A DNA stretch of 64,000 nt from JAFGPL01 sp963781805 (GCA_963781805.1 CAWAHF010000004.1:6014001-6078000), one strand, 5' to 3'. Shown: positions 44,101-54,456, counted from the stretch's first letter. Numbers and translations: made by a program. The notes: generated from the sequence alone by a model not told the origin.

Positions 44101-46929
44101 TTATTTTTGATGCGATTGATAATTTTCCGGATACAGAACTGCCCGTAAATAATTTTTTGTGTCGATATATTCATTCGCAACCCGTTTAATCTCGTCGGAG
44201 GTAATTGTTTCAATCACTTCGTTATACCTTACAAGCAAATCGGTGGATGTATGGTTCTGATAAATCTCTTTCAGACTGTTGATCCAATAGCTGTTTGTTT
44301 TCAGGTTTTCTTCGAAGCTTCTGCGATCAATTTCTTTGGATGTTTTGACTTCTTCGTTGGAAATACCATTCTTTTGAATATTCTTTATTTCTTTTAAGGC
44401 TCGCTGAGTTAGGCTATCCGAATTTTCGGGTGAGCAGGGAAAGTAAATTTGAAGGTACTCTCTATCATATGGAATTTTTCCCATTCCGGCTGATGCCTGT
44501 ACTCCATAGACTCCACTCATCTCTTCCCGAAGCGTTTCAATATATTTTCTGTCGAGAATTTCGCCCAGTACTGATAACAAATATGCATCCTGTTCATTCC
44601 ATGGTTTTTCCTGCTCAAGATAGGTTATTACGATACTTTTCGGATCTGAACCTTTATAGATGGCTGTATCAACTTTTCCCGACGGAGGCCTGATTCCTAA
44701 ATCATGCCAGGTTTCATTACGTTTTAGCGCCGGAAGACTGGCAATGTATGTTTCTATAAGTGGCTTGATGGAGTCGGGATTAAAGGAGCCAACAAAGAAG
44801 AAATAAAAGTCGGAAGCGTCGGCAAACCGGTCTTTATAGATTTCATAAGCCCGGTCAAGATTAATCATGTCAATCTCTTTTTCTGTCGGGATATGGCTTG
44901 CCCGGATATTATTTTGGGTTTTGATTCTTCGATATTGATCAATAAAATATTGTGTAGGATCAGAAAGAATATTTTTATAGGATGCCTTCTGTTTATTTAT
45001 GTATGAAGTGAAAGCATCTTCATCTTTCCGGGGAGTGGTAAATTTCATATAGATTAATTGCATCAGGGTTTCCAAATCCTTTGGCGTGGTATAGCCGCTC
45101 ATTCCTTCGAAATAGTTGCCAATAGAACTGGATATGTTAACTGTTTTTCCTGCAAGCAACTTCTGAAGATCGGTTTTCGTAAAATCTCCCAGTCCCGATT
45201 CGTTCATAATGGCTGCAGCATTCGAAGCTGACTGGTAATCGCTGTCCGGGTACAGAGATTGACCTCCGGGACTTTCTGCTGAAAAAATAATTTCATCATT
45301 TTTGAAATCGGTTTTTTTCAGAATGACTTTGGCTCCATTGGAAAGTTTGTATTCAACCGCATCAATATCACTCAGTTTTTTTGTGAAAAGAATTCTGCCT
45401 TTCTCCGGTTCAGAGCTTAGAAGTTTCGAACCAGAAGCTTTATCCTGGTATGGTTCCAATGTCATATGTTTTACACTGTCGGCCAACGATAAAAGTTCGG
45501 TTTGATCAGGTACGATTACTCCTGTCTTTTCAGGTGCATTTACCACAATAATTTCATCATTGGCAGCAATTAACTTATCTGTCAGATCGTTAATTTCCTG
45601 CAAGGTAATAGAGGGTAAAATATCTTTAACATAGTTATATTCAAATGCAATTCCGGGAATCGGCTCGTCTTTTAAAAAATTCCGGATATATTCATCTGCA
45701 AAATTATTCGATTCGGTCTTGTCTCTTTCGTTATAAATTTGTTCATATTGGTTGAGCAATATTTTTTTGTTTCTATCCAACTCACTCTGGGTAAAACCAT
45801 ATAATTTGAGTCTTTCATTTTCAGACATTAATGTTTTCAAACCATTTTCCAATCCAGTATCACTAACCAATGCAGACGAAACAAAAGCATTCAGATCACC
45901 GAGAAACTCACCGTAACTTGAACCGGCATTAACAAACGGAGGATCAGGTTTTTCTTTAAGCTCACTCAACCTCTGATTAAGCATGCCAATGTATAAATTA
46001 TCCGAAACCATTTCCCGATAGTCTCCATAGGTTTTAAATACAGGTGATAACGACTTGTAATAAACAGAACCTATTGTAACGGGCGATTCTTTATCGGTTG
46101 CAATTGCAACGAGCGTTTCATTCTGAACAGGTATTTTATAATCAGGTCTTTTTCTTTCTTTTTTTGGATTAGAAAGGTTACCGAACTGTTCTTTAATTTT
46201 TGCTTCGGTCTTATCAATATCCAGATCACCTACTATAATAAAGGCCATTAGATCAGGACGGTACCAATCTTTGTAAAATCTGGTCATGGTCTTATACGAA
46301 ACATTCTCAATAATTTCTTTCTTTCCAATGGGTAACCTCTCAGCATATTTGGAACCTTTTAAAAGCACAGGCAGTATTTTGTCGCGCATCCGCTGAAAAG
46401 CTCCTCTGCCCATTCTCCATTCTTCGATAATAACTCCGCGTTCTTTATTTATTTCAGTGGTATCAAATGTAACATTATGCGCCCAGTCTTCCATTACCTG
46501 GTATCCGTTTTCAATAATCTGGGCCGAATCTGCAGGAAGGGTTAACATATATACTGTTTCATCAAAGCTGGTATAGGCATTGATATCGGGTCCAAATTTC
46601 ACACCCACCGATTGCAAATACTCAATGAGTTCGTTCTTTTCAAAATGTTTGGTTCCATTAAAGCACATATGCTCAATAAAATGAGCAATGCCCTGTTGAT
46701 CGTTATCTTCCAGAACCGAGCCGGCGTGAACAACAAGTCTCATTTCAACACGGTTTTCGGGTCTGTCATTTTTTCGGATATAATACTTCAACCCATTTTT
46801 AAGTACTCCGATTCTTACATCTTTATCAATGGGTAAGACTCTGGTGTCTGGTTCCTGCGAACGTAATATCGCAGATATAGAAAAGAAAAATACGATAACA
46901 CTGATACTTTTTAAACGCCTGATATTCAT
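44101..46929 (-). CDS. M16 family zinc metallopeptidase, two-domain-repeat, periplasmic
   Basis: A pitrilysin-type peptidase of 942 residues. The inverted zinc motif is His83-FI-Glu86-His87 (HFIEHMCFNGT), and the distal Glu is in RGVIIEEW. The second, inactive half starts near residue 500, as in PqqL-like proteins. The start at 46929 gives a good signal peptide (MNIRRLKSISVIVFFFSISAIL). A longer open frame to 47013 exists, but a -7 box TATTTTTG at 46977-46984 would place the transcript start inside it, so the shorter form is preferred. It likely degrades peptides in the periplasm. Confidence 0.9.
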   Translation of the reverse strand: MNIRRLKSISVIVFFFSISAILRSQEPDTRVLPIDKDVRIGVLKNGLKYYIRKNDRPENRVEMRLVVHAGSVLEDNDQQGIAHFIEHMCFNGTKHFEKNELIEYLQSVGVKFGPDINAYTSFDETVYMLTLPADSAQIIENGYQVMEDWAHNVTFDTTEINKERGVIIEEWRMGRGAFQRMRDKILPVLLKGSKYAERLPIGKKEIIENVSYKTMTRFYKDWYRPDLMAFIIVGDLDIDKTEAKIKEQFGNLSNPKKERKRPDYKIPVQNETLVAIATDKESPVTIGSVYYKSLSPVFKTYGDYREMVSDNLYIGMLNQRLSELKEKPDPPFVNAGSSYGEFLGDLNAFVSSALVSDTGLENGLKTLMSENERLKLYGFTQSELDRNKKILLNQYEQIYNERDKTESNNFADEYIRNFLKDEPIPGIAFEYNYVKDILPSITLQEINDLTDKLIAANDEIIVVNAPEKTGVIVPDQTELLSLADSVKHMTLEPYQDKASGSKLLSSEPEKGRILFTKKLSDIDAVEYKLSNGAKVILKKTDFKNDEIIFSAESPGGQSLYPDSDYQSASNAAAIMNESGLGDFTKTDLQKLLAGKTVNISSSIGNYFEGMSGYTTPKDLETLMQLIYMKFTTPRKDEDAFTSYINKQKASYKNILSDPTQYFIDQYRRIKTQNNIRASHIPTEKEIDMINLDRAYEIYKDRFADASDFYFFFVGSFNPDSIKPLIETYIASLPALKRNETWHDLGIRPPSGKVDTAIYKGSDPKSIVITYLEQEKPWNEQDAYLLSVLGEILDRKYIETLREEMSGVYGVQASAGMGKIPYDREYLQIYFPCSPENSDSLTQRALKEIKNIQKNGISNEEVKTSKEIDRRSFEENLKTNSYWINSLKEIYQNHTSTDLLVRYNEVIETITSDEIKRVANEYIDTKNYLRAVLYPENYQSHQK

Positions 46930-47151
46930 TATTCTAAACATTTTATTACTTTTGATGATAAGGTTTATACTACTTTCAAAAATATGCAATCGAATTAAAT
47001 AAATAAACAACACGTATCATCTAAATTTTGTTGCATGTGTGAAAAATGAATTCAAGTAAAAGAAAATCAATGCATTGAACAAATATTTTTTTCAGGTGTT
47101 ACTAAATTTACACCTTACGTCTAAATATGAGATAGTAAAATTTTGCTTTCA

Positions 47152-47478
47152 ATGACACCTGGCAATTTAATATCTGCTTTATTGTTATTTGTTTATGTGA
47201 AATTTTTTGTCCTGATTTCATTTTCCCTACAAATCAAAGTTTTATCTGAAAGAAATCCATTTATACAAGTTGAATATAATAATTTACTTCCTGATACCAG
47301 GATTTTATTAGTGCCTGATGACAAACGTAAAATCTTATACTTTTGGAAATCAGACATCCCTGAAATACATAGTCAGATTTATCCGGATACTGGTTATCAA
47401 ATTATTTGCAAACTGGCAATTCTTACCAATAATTATCCAACGAAAATTTTCCTTTTTTCCAAACAATTAAGAGTCTAG
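47152..47478 (+). CDS. Doubtful small ORF, 108 aa
   Basis: An open frame from ATG 47152 with a hydrophobic start (NLISALLLFVYVKFFVLISFSL) and then a polar region (DTRILLVPDDKRKILYFWKS). No family was recognised and no ribosome binding or promoter signal was found. It lies in a 590-bp gap between the M16 gene and the small membrane protein gene. It may be chance. Confidence 0.25.
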   Translation: MTPGNLISALLLFVYVKFFVLISFSLQIKVLSERNPFIQVEYNNLLPDTRILLVPDDKRKILYFWKSDIPEIHSQIYPDTGYQIICKLAILTNNYPTKIFLFSKQLRV

Positions 47479-47605
47479 CCGTTCGATGTTGTATCCTATT
47501 GTTTTTCATTGACTTTTCAGGATGAAATCTGGTGATTTTGTCTGAGTCTGATTACAAAATCTATACATCATTTGATTTTATTCATTTATTATAAATATTC
47601 ATATT

Positions 47606-47737
47606 ATGAAAACAATAACTGTTAAAAAAGAAACTAAAATAAATAAAAACGGCTGGTTTCCATTTCTAATTATTGCAGGAGGCCTTATTGTTCTGATTAT
47701 ATTCCTGAAATGGTTATTTGCGGTACTGGCAATATAA
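47606..47737 (+). CDS. Small single-span membrane protein, 43 aa
   Basis: MKTITVKKETKINKNGWFPF then IIAGGLIVLIIFLKWLFAVLAI: a lysine-rich cytoplasmic start and one membrane helix. Base composition, a clean stop and a strong terminator 50 bp downstream (47787-47816) argue that it is a real gene. Function is unknown. Confidence 0.55.
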   Translation: MKTITVKKETKINKNGWFPFLIIAGGLIVLIIFLKWLFAVLAI

Positions 47738-47786
47738 AGCAAAGAATAAATTTATCTGTTAAATACTGATCTTATTAGATCAATAA

Positions 47787-47816
47787 GGGTTGTCTGCGAA
47801 ACAGATAACCTTTTTT
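47787..47816. terminator. Rho-independent terminator
   Basis: Stem GGTTGTCTG / CAGATAACC with a CGAAA loop and a run of six T. It terminates the small membrane protein transcript and, from the other side, the BNR-4 gene. Confidence 0.85.
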
Positions 47817-47825
47817 ATTCATTGA

Positions 47826-49166
47826 CTATTCGTTTTTCATATCCAGCTTTAAGGAAGATTTAAAATCAGTGTAATGAATATAATTTTCGATATTCATCCA
47901 GATTAACTGATATGAAATATTCTGGCCGGCATTACGAACTGCAAAAGGTCTGACATTATCTTTTGAAGAATTGCAGGTGATTTTCTTAATTTCCCAATTC
48001 GTACCATCGTCGATGGTATACCATTTCTCAATTTCAAATACACCATTAATTTTTATGGAGAGATAAACAATGGATGGATTTTCATGATCCAACACGATAC
48101 CTCCCGAATAATTTGGCTCCCGTTCAATTGCGCCGGGAGGAGTATGTGGAAACCAATTCCCTGAGTTTACCATGAAATGATTTTCCCATTTTTTTCCGTT
48201 CCACCGGGCATAATAATACAAATGATTGGAATCGTTGCGAAATTTTGTGTATACCAGTACAGGATTCCCGCATGAGTCTTCAGCCACATCCCATATCCAT
48301 GCTTTTTCTTTTGATTCGGTGGCATCATACACAATATCTGCCTGCTTTGGTTCAAATGGCAGTTCGTTCCTATTTACGATTTTTTCTCCATTGGCTTTAA
48401 AGAAGGCATTATTTTTATAACATGCATAATAAATGCTGTTTGTCGGTTCATCCCGCGGATGCCCATCGGTAAATGCAAAATGAATTTTATCCTTATTGTT
48501 CGGGGACACTTTCACGTAAGGCCTTCTGTCCTTGTAAACCCTATCCGGCAGAATAAATATTTTTCCGTTCGACCAGGTTTTACCCTGATCATCCGAGAAT
48601 GAGTAAACCGGTTTAAAATCCGTGCCCCTCCAGAAAAGATATAACCTGTTATTTTCACTTTTGAGCCGGCAGATATTTGCATAGGTATAGGTATTGCTGT
48701 ATTCTTTTGGAGCACTAGTGTCATTTAGATAAAGCAGTCTTTCCGGTTCCCATTCAGTAATATTTTCAGGATATTTTGATTGCAACATACACAAAGGTTT
48801 TTTTTGTGCATGATGTGTGTAAAAATAAGTAATTATTCCGCTGTCGTTAATCAATACCGATGGATTGTCATGATCGTCTGCCTCAAAATCAGTGTGAATT
48901 ATATGCGATGTTATTTTTTGATTTTCAACATCAAAACATCCGGCGACCAAATCTCCCTTCTCACTGACCCATGAGGTATAGATTCTATTATGGCTTCCTT
49001 CAAAGTAAACCGCACGGGGATCAGAAAACCAGCACCAGGATCCATCGTTTGTCAGGGATAAATACACGCTATCGGGAAGACAATTTTTTTCAATTGAAGA
49101 CTGCGAATTGGCCGGCAAAACGAAAGATATAAGGAATAAGACTGAAAAAATCATCCTGGATATCAT
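47826..49166 (-). CDS. Secreted BNR-4 repeat beta-propeller protein
   Basis: A 446-residue protein with a signal peptide (MISRMIFSVLFLISFVLPANS). The start of the propeller is typical for BNR-4 proteins: LTNDGSWCWFSDPRAVYFEG. Asp-box-like repeats follow (YSFSDDQGKTWSNG, YTIDDGTNWEIKK). BNR-4 proteins in Bacteroidota include polysaccharide lyases and sialidase-like or rhamnosidase-like enzymes of carbohydrate loci; a specific reaction cannot be assigned. A -7 box TAACTTTG lies at 49199-49206 on the minus strand, giving a short leader. Confidence 0.8.
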   Translation of the reverse strand: MISRMIFSVLFLISFVLPANSQSSIEKNCLPDSVYLSLTNDGSWCWFSDPRAVYFEGSHNRIYTSWVSEKGDLVAGCFDVENQKITSHIIHTDFEADDHDNPSVLINDSGIITYFYTHHAQKKPLCMLQSKYPENITEWEPERLLYLNDTSAPKEYSNTYTYANICRLKSENNRLYLFWRGTDFKPVYSFSDDQGKTWSNGKIFILPDRVYKDRRPYVKVSPNNKDKIHFAFTDGHPRDEPTNSIYYACYKNNAFFKANGEKIVNRNELPFEPKQADIVYDATESKEKAWIWDVAEDSCGNPVLVYTKFRNDSNHLYYYARWNGKKWENHFMVNSGNWFPHTPPGAIEREPNYSGGIVLDHENPSIVYLSIKINGVFEIEKWYTIDDGTNWEIKKITCNSSKDNVRPFAVRNAGQNISYQLIWMNIENYIHYTDFKSSLKLDMKNE

Positions 49167-49272
49167 GAGTTAGATTAAAAATGGATTTAAAATAATCACA
49201 AAGTTATAGATTCTTTGAAATACAAAATTCAAACAAAATCTAAAATATCATTAGTTGCATAAGAAAATGAAA

Positions 49273-49318
49273 ACAGCCTGTTTACTAATAAATCCTGTAA
49301 AAGTCGTAAACAGGCTGT
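49273..49318 (-). terminator. Hairpin downstream of the lipoprotein gene
   Basis: ACAGCCTGTTTAC and its reverse complement GTAAACAGGCTGT, 13 bp stem with a 20-nt loop. On the minus strand it is followed by TTTCATTTTC, so it probably ends the upstream lipoprotein transcript. Confidence 0.6.
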
Positions 49319-49341
49319 AGAGGAAATAATCTTGTATTGTT

Positions 49342-50319
49342 TTATTTACCATTCCAACCTGCTATGCGGGCGAGTATCCACCACATAGCAAAGGCTTTGC
49401 GATTGGCTGTAATATGCTGTGAATTATGTTCTCCGAATGTCACACTGCCTCCAGGTGATGATTTATTTTCATAAAAGTGAACTCCCAGATCATGACCGTC
49501 CTGATAATCAGCATAAAAATTTCCACCATAGTCAGATGAGTTGCCATCATCACCGGCATCATCCCAATAGTTACCATTCATGTCGTGTGTGTCTATTCCA
49601 TAATAATCCAGGCAAAAATACCCCTTGGCTTTACAATAATTAATAATCGTATCGGCCTGATTTTTAGGCATTAAATTTCCAACATTACTGATTTCTGCAT
49701 GTCCGGTCATAAAAATAAATGTGACCGAATTCGATCGTTGTCCAGTACCACTGCCTATTTTCGATCCTCCTGTGCCATACTCATTAATTAATGTTTGCAT
49801 ACCCGGCAGGTAATTTCCTGCAACATCGTGATTCATAATGCTGCACCATGACCACATAACCACATTTATTTCGGCATTATCAGGATCATCAAGAAAATTA
49901 CGTGTAGCCTGAATAAACGCTGTTTCATCATTACTTAAATCGGAGGCATTGTCACCGCTTGCAGCATAAACCGAAAGAGCATAATCTCTGAAATCAAGCT
50001 TGTTGGCAGTTGGATTGTTGTTTATTATACCAAATAAGATGTCATCCCCTGCCTTAAAATCCGGCAGACCGAATAATCCATAACTCACATGTGTACCATG
50101 TGAAGTATGTTGGTAAGCCACATGCAGATCGTTCCTGGCAGCATTGATGTATTCTACGGGTATCTGCCTTAGAACTGCTTCTGTCGCAACATTGTAGGAG
50201 GCTATCGGCCCGTCGATGATTATGGTTCCGGGCGACGATTCGTCTTTTTCACAGCCTGTAGTTAAGGCTAGTGTGATAATTAAAATCTGAACTGGTTTGA
50301 GTAGTTTTTGCATAATCAT
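49342..50319 (-). CDS. Unknown lipoprotein with conserved-looking His/Asp motifs
   Basis: A 325-residue protein with an SPII signal (LIITLALTTGCEKDE), so it is anchored at Cys23. The mature part has short motifs of the kind that form active sites: HTSHGTHVSYG near residue 72, MWSWCSIMNHDVAGNY near 155, FIFMTGHAEI near 203, GIDTHDMNGNYWDDAGDD near 243 and FGEHNSQHITANRKAFAMWW near the end. An SGNH-like hydrolase is conceivable from FMTGHA, but I do not recognise the family. It has no obvious operon partners. Confidence 0.7.
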   Translation of the reverse strand: MIMQKLLKPVQILIITLALTTGCEKDESSPGTIIIDGPIASYNVATEAVLRQIPVEYINAARNDLHVAYQHTSHGTHVSYGLFGLPDFKAGDDILFGIINNNPTANKLDFRDYALSVYAASGDNASDLSNDETAFIQATRNFLDDPDNAEINVVMWSWCSIMNHDVAGNYLPGMQTLINEYGTGGSKIGSGTGQRSNSVTFIFMTGHAEISNVGNLMPKNQADTIINYCKAKGYFCLDYYGIDTHDMNGNYWDDAGDDGNSSDYGGNFYADYQDGHDLGVHFYENKSSPGGSVTFGEHNSQHITANRKAFAMWWILARIAGWNGK

Positions 50320-50572
50320 TTGATTGATATTGAAATTAAAATAATGTACTTTTTTAACGTATTTATAAATAATATGTTACGATATCAGTTAATCATGGGA
50401 AGTCTTTCCGGCATAACTTAGGTATATTCTGAGATGCCGCGTATTCAAAAACAATTATAAATCTTAAAAAACAGTTTAAATAGCATCAAATGAATTCAAA
50501 AAAAAAATCTTCTTATTTTTATTCGTGTTCGATATTAATTCCTTAACTTGTTACCCCCTATCGTTTTGTAAG

Positions 50573-52774
50573 ATGAAAACTGCATTTTCACATATCCTTT
50601 GCCTCAGCTTCATATGCGTTAATTTTCAGGTATGTTACGGCAATACTTTTTTTCACAGGGGACAATCAAAACATCCTCAAAATAAGTCTGTTGTTTCAAG
50701 AGCCGATACCACGCTAATTAACCAACTGAATTCAATGGCTTATCAATACCGAAGAAGTAAACCCGACACAGCATTCTATCTTGCTTATAAAGCATTAAGG
50801 TATTCATTGGCTATAGGCTACAATAAAGGAATTGGAAATGCTTATTTAACCCTCGGCTATACCCACCTGATGAATTACAGCAAAAATGACAGCGCTACCT
50901 TCTATATGAATAAAGCTTATGATGTATTCAAACAGAGTAATGACCTGTTCGGGATGGGAATGGTGAATTTTGGAATGGCTTATGTGTATAGTTTTAAAGG
51001 AAATTTGCAGGAATCGGAAAAGTATCTGCAAAAAAGCCTTCTGTTCTTTAAGGAGATAAATCATTACAGAGGTTTGTATAATACTTATAACTCCCTGGCG
51101 TACATTAATCAGCAATATAAAAATTACCAGGAAGCTTTTGACTACATACAGCAAGCAATCAAAATGGCCAATGAAATTGATGACACTTCACTGATTGCTG
51201 AAGCTAACAATAACCTGGGTAATATTTATAAGGACCAGTTTCTCATTCAACAAGCCATTGATGTCTATTTTAAGGCACTAAATCTTTGGGAGTTGAAACA
51301 CGATTCAAGCGGAATGGCTATTGCATTCGGTAACATTGGATTAATGTATTCCTATCAGAATGATTTGAGCAAGGCTCTGGAGTATTATAAAAAGAAACTT
51401 CCTATTTCCATAAAATCCAAAAACCTGTGGGAGGAGAGCAGAACCTATAACGATATAGGTTCTGTATATCTGTCTGATAAAAAGTACGATACTGCATTAA
51501 TATACTATCAGAAAGGATTAAATCTCAATCTTTCAATGAATTACCCACCCGGATTGGCGGATTCCTATAATAATCTTTCCAATACATTTTTAATGACGTG
51601 TAACTATGATTCAGCAGCCAGCTATATCATGAAAAGTATCCGTATTGCAGAGAAAATAGGTTCCAAAGCCAGGCTTGCCGGAAATTATGTATTGCTTGGC
51701 AAAATCGACCTTGCATTAAAACACGATCAAAGTGCATTGAGGAATACCCTGAAAGGTTATACCATTGCAAAAGAACTTGAAATACCAGCCATTATTAGCG
51801 AGGGATCGGAATTACTAAGTAGAATATATTCAGGAATAAACAGATATGATTTGGCTTTTAGATACCAAACAGAATTTAAACAAATGCAGGATAGTATCAG
51901 CAAAGATGAAAATATCAAGAAAATAGCAAGATTGGAAATTCAATATGAATTTGATAAGAAACAGCGGAAAATCGACTTTGAACAGGAACAGGAAAGAGCG
52001 ACCCATACAGCTCAACTAAGACAACAAAGGCTTTATTTGCACGGCGCCATAGTCCTGATTATTTTTATCATTGTGACGGGTATCCTGATAACCAGGCAAA
52101 GAATTCTACACTCAAGATTAAAGAATATTGACCTGGAGCAAAGGTTGTTAAGAGTGCAGATGAATCCTCATTTTATTTTCAACTCTTTATGCGCAGTTCA
52201 GGATTATGTTCTGAATAATAAGCCTGGAGAAGCGAATGTTTTTCTATCAAGATTTGCTTCTTTAATGAGGGCTATCCTTGAAACTTCCCGGCAAGACTTC
52301 GTTGTTATGGACAAAGAAATTGAGGTGCTGAAACATTATATTGAAATTCAGAAAATGAGGTTTGAAACAGACTTTGATTACACATTTGAGATTGATCAAA
52401 ACATTGCTATTGAATCTGTAGCTATACCACCCATGCTTGCACAACCTTTTGTAGAGAATTCCATTGAACATGGTCTGCTTTCGAAGAAAGAGAAGGGTCA
52501 TCTCATCCTTAAATTTTCAATCGAAAATAAGCTTCTAAAAATAATTATCGAGGATGACGGTATTGGAAGAAAGAAGTCTGCCTCATCAAAGACTGACAGG
52601 AAACAGGAAAAGCAATCTCTGGCAATTCAATTAACAAAGGAACGTATTGAATTTTTAAAAAGATCTTTAAATAAAAAAACCGATTTCACCATTGAAGATC
52701 TGGAAGGTGATACGGCAACAGGAACAAGGGTAATTTTAAGAGTGCCTTACAAAGAATTAAAATTAAACCTGTAG
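50573..52774 (+). CDS. TPR-containing LytS-type sensor histidine kinase
   Basis: A 733-residue membrane kinase. The ATG at 50573 gives a signal peptide (MKTAFSHILCLSFICVNF..); a GTG start 16 codons upstream is less likely. Periplasmic tetratricopeptide repeats fill about 50-410, then a coiled segment, one membrane helix (GAIVLIIFIIVTGILI, about 498-515) and a LytS-type kinase. The phospho-acceptor is in RVQMNPHFIFNSL, the N box in IPPMLAQPFVENSIEHGLL and the G box in EDDGIGRK. It is paired with the LytTR regulator 53 bp downstream. The TPR domain suggests it senses a protein partner rather than a small ligand. Confidence 0.92.
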   Translation: MKTAFSHILCLSFICVNFQVCYGNTFFHRGQSKHPQNKSVVSRADTTLINQLNSMAYQYRRSKPDTAFYLAYKALRYSLAIGYNKGIGNAYLTLGYTHLMNYSKNDSATFYMNKAYDVFKQSNDLFGMGMVNFGMAYVYSFKGNLQESEKYLQKSLLFFKEINHYRGLYNTYNSLAYINQQYKNYQEAFDYIQQAIKMANEIDDTSLIAEANNNLGNIYKDQFLIQQAIDVYFKALNLWELKHDSSGMAIAFGNIGLMYSYQNDLSKALEYYKKKLPISIKSKNLWEESRTYNDIGSVYLSDKKYDTALIYYQKGLNLNLSMNYPPGLADSYNNLSNTFLMTCNYDSAASYIMKSIRIAEKIGSKARLAGNYVLLGKIDLALKHDQSALRNTLKGYTIAKELEIPAIISEGSELLSRIYSGINRYDLAFRYQTEFKQMQDSISKDENIKKIARLEIQYEFDKKQRKIDFEQEQERATHTAQLRQQRLYLHGAIVLIIFIIVTGILITRQRILHSRLKNIDLEQRLLRVQMNPHFIFNSLCAVQDYVLNNKPGEANVFLSRFASLMRAILETSRQDFVVMDKEIEVLKHYIEIQKMRFETDFDYTFEIDQNIAIESVAIPPMLAQPFVENSIEHGLLSKKEKGHLILKFSIENKLLKIIIEDDGIGRKKSASSKTDRKQEKQSLAIQLTKERIEFLKRSLNKKTDFTIEDLEGDTATGTRVILRVPYKELKLNL

Positions 52775-52827
52775 TTGCAAAATATAAGATTACTTATTTG
52801 TATTTTTAGCGAACTAAAGTTTGTGGC

Positions 52828-53577
52828 ATGAAGGCTGTTATTGTAGATGACGATGTAAGGGTTGTGAACATTATTTCAACGTTAATTGAAACAGATTTCT
52901 CGGATATTTCTATTGTTGCCGCTGCAGATGATGTTCAAACCGGTCACAGCTGCATTCAACAATATCAACCGGACCTTCTCTTTCTGGACATAAATTTACC
53001 AGATGGTACCGGTTTCGATCTGTTAAGAAAGTTACCACAAATTGATTTCAAGATCATTTTTATAACCGCTTTTGGGGAGTATGCATTGCAGGCTATAAAA
53101 TTCAGCGCTATGGACTATATCCTGAAACCCATTGATACCATAGAATTAGCAAAGGCAATCGATAAAACCAGGGAAATTATTCATCAGGAAGAGGAACAGC
53201 TAAAAGTTAAAGCGCTTCTTGAGAATTTTGAAGAAAAAAAGAGCCTCAAACGGATTGTATTGCATACATCCGAATGTCTTCATTATGTGAATATCGACGA
53301 AATTATCCGTTGCGAAGCGGCTAATAATTATACTTTCTTTTATCTTGCTAACAACAAAAAAATACTGGTTTCAAAAACCCTTAAGGAATTTGCCGAATTA
53401 CTCAAGGAATCGGGATTTCTACGGGTGCATCAATCTCATCTGATAAATTCGCTATTCGTAGACCGGTTTATTAAATCCGATGGGGGGTATTTATTGATGA
53501 AAGATAAGTCGAACGTTCCCGTATCAATGAGTAACCGGCAACAGATCCTCAAAGCACTGGATTCGACCCTTCATTAA
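52828..53577 (+). CDS. LytTR-family response regulator
   Basis: A 249-residue regulator. The receiver domain has phospho-acceptor Asp54 (FLDINLPDG), acidic residues Asp7-Asp9, a switch Thr (FITAFGE) and Lys in YILKPID. The LytTR DNA-binding domain spans about 145-245 (IVLHTSECLHYVNIDEIIRC.. RVHQSHLINSLFVDRF). It is the cognate partner of the TPR kinase. The eight envelope genes downstream on the same strand are plausible targets, but no LytTR site was identified. Confidence 0.93.
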   Translation: MKAVIVDDDVRVVNIISTLIETDFSDISIVAAADDVQTGHSCIQQYQPDLLFLDINLPDGTGFDLLRKLPQIDFKIIFITAFGEYALQAIKFSAMDYILKPIDTIELAKAIDKTREIIHQEEEQLKVKALLENFEEKKSLKRIVLHTSECLHYVNIDEIIRCEAANNYTFFYLANNKKILVSKTLKEFAELLKESGFLRVHQSHLINSLFVDRFIKSDGGYLLMKDKSNVPVSMSNRQQILKALDSTLH

Positions 53578-53835
53578 CTATGCATGTAATTTTCACATTC
53601 ATTTCTGGTTATTTATAGTAGCTGCGATTTTTTTCCTCAACAGTCACCGATGAATTCTAATTCATACCCAGTCCTTCCTAGTTTCAGGAAAATATAAGCG
53701 TTTTGATAATTAATTTTATAAAATTCCCGGTTTTACCTGAGAATCTTTGTATGACTCAGGTTTGCATGTATGTGAATAGACTTGGAAATTAGTTATTGAC
53801 ATGAAAAGTTCCAATTAACCTAAAATTATGAGCGT

Positions 53836-54432
53836 ATGAAAAAGTCATTCATTTTTCTTATCCTGTTTTCCGGAATTTATTGGGTAGTGAATGCACAATC
53901 AACCAAGTTGAAGCAATACACACTCAAGTCCGGAATCATTGAATATAAACACTCTGGCGATGTTACAGGTACAGAAACCGTATATTTTGATGAGTATGGA
54001 GCGAAAGTGGCATCCTATTTAAATACCGTGAGAAACGGAGAGAAAAAGAAAGGGTGGGTTATAACGCTGGGTGAAACCCAATATATGTTTGATCCTGAGG
54101 AGTCCTCCGAAGGAATGAAAATGAAGAATCCAATCATTACCTTTTTCGAAAACTGCGAAGACATTAAAAAATGCAGTGAAGATATGTTGATAAAAATGGG
54201 ATATAAGAAAGAAGGAACAAGGCTTTTCTTAAATAAGACGTGTGATGTCTGGAAAAGCAAAAATGGAGAAATGCTGGTATACAAAGGAGTCATGTTGAGA
54301 AACCAGATGAACATGATGGGATACAAATCGCTTCAGGAAGCTGTATCCTTTGATGAAGGAGTTGTAGTCCCAGCATCAAAATTTGAGATTCCGAAAAACA
54401 TTGTATTTAAAGAGATGCCACATATGTTTTAG
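53836..54432 (+). CDS. Secreted hypothetical protein, 198 aa
   Basis: Signal peptide MKKSFIFLILFSGIYWVVNA, mature start near Gln21. The mature protein (LKSGIIEYKHSGDVTGTETV.., TCDVWKSKNGEMLVYKGVML) resembles DUF4412-like periplasmic proteins, which have a repeated GxxxY and W-K motif pattern, but I do not assign the family firmly. It is the first gene of an eight-gene same-strand run after the LytTR regulator. Confidence 0.75.
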   Translation: MKKSFIFLILFSGIYWVVNAQSTKLKQYTLKSGIIEYKHSGDVTGTETVYFDEYGAKVASYLNTVRNGEKKKGWVITLGETQYMFDPEESSEGMKMKNPIITFFENCEDIKKCSEDMLIKMGYKKEGTRLFLNKTCDVWKSKNGEMLVYKGVMLRNQMNMMGYKSLQEAVSFDEGVVVPASKFEIPKNIVFKEMPHMF

Positions 54433-54456
54433 TTTTTAATTCAAAAGAAAACGGCA

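Noticed and set aside
46930..47013. Longer N-terminus for the M16 peptidase
   Set aside because: It would put 28 extra residues before a good signal peptide, and a -7 box lies within it.
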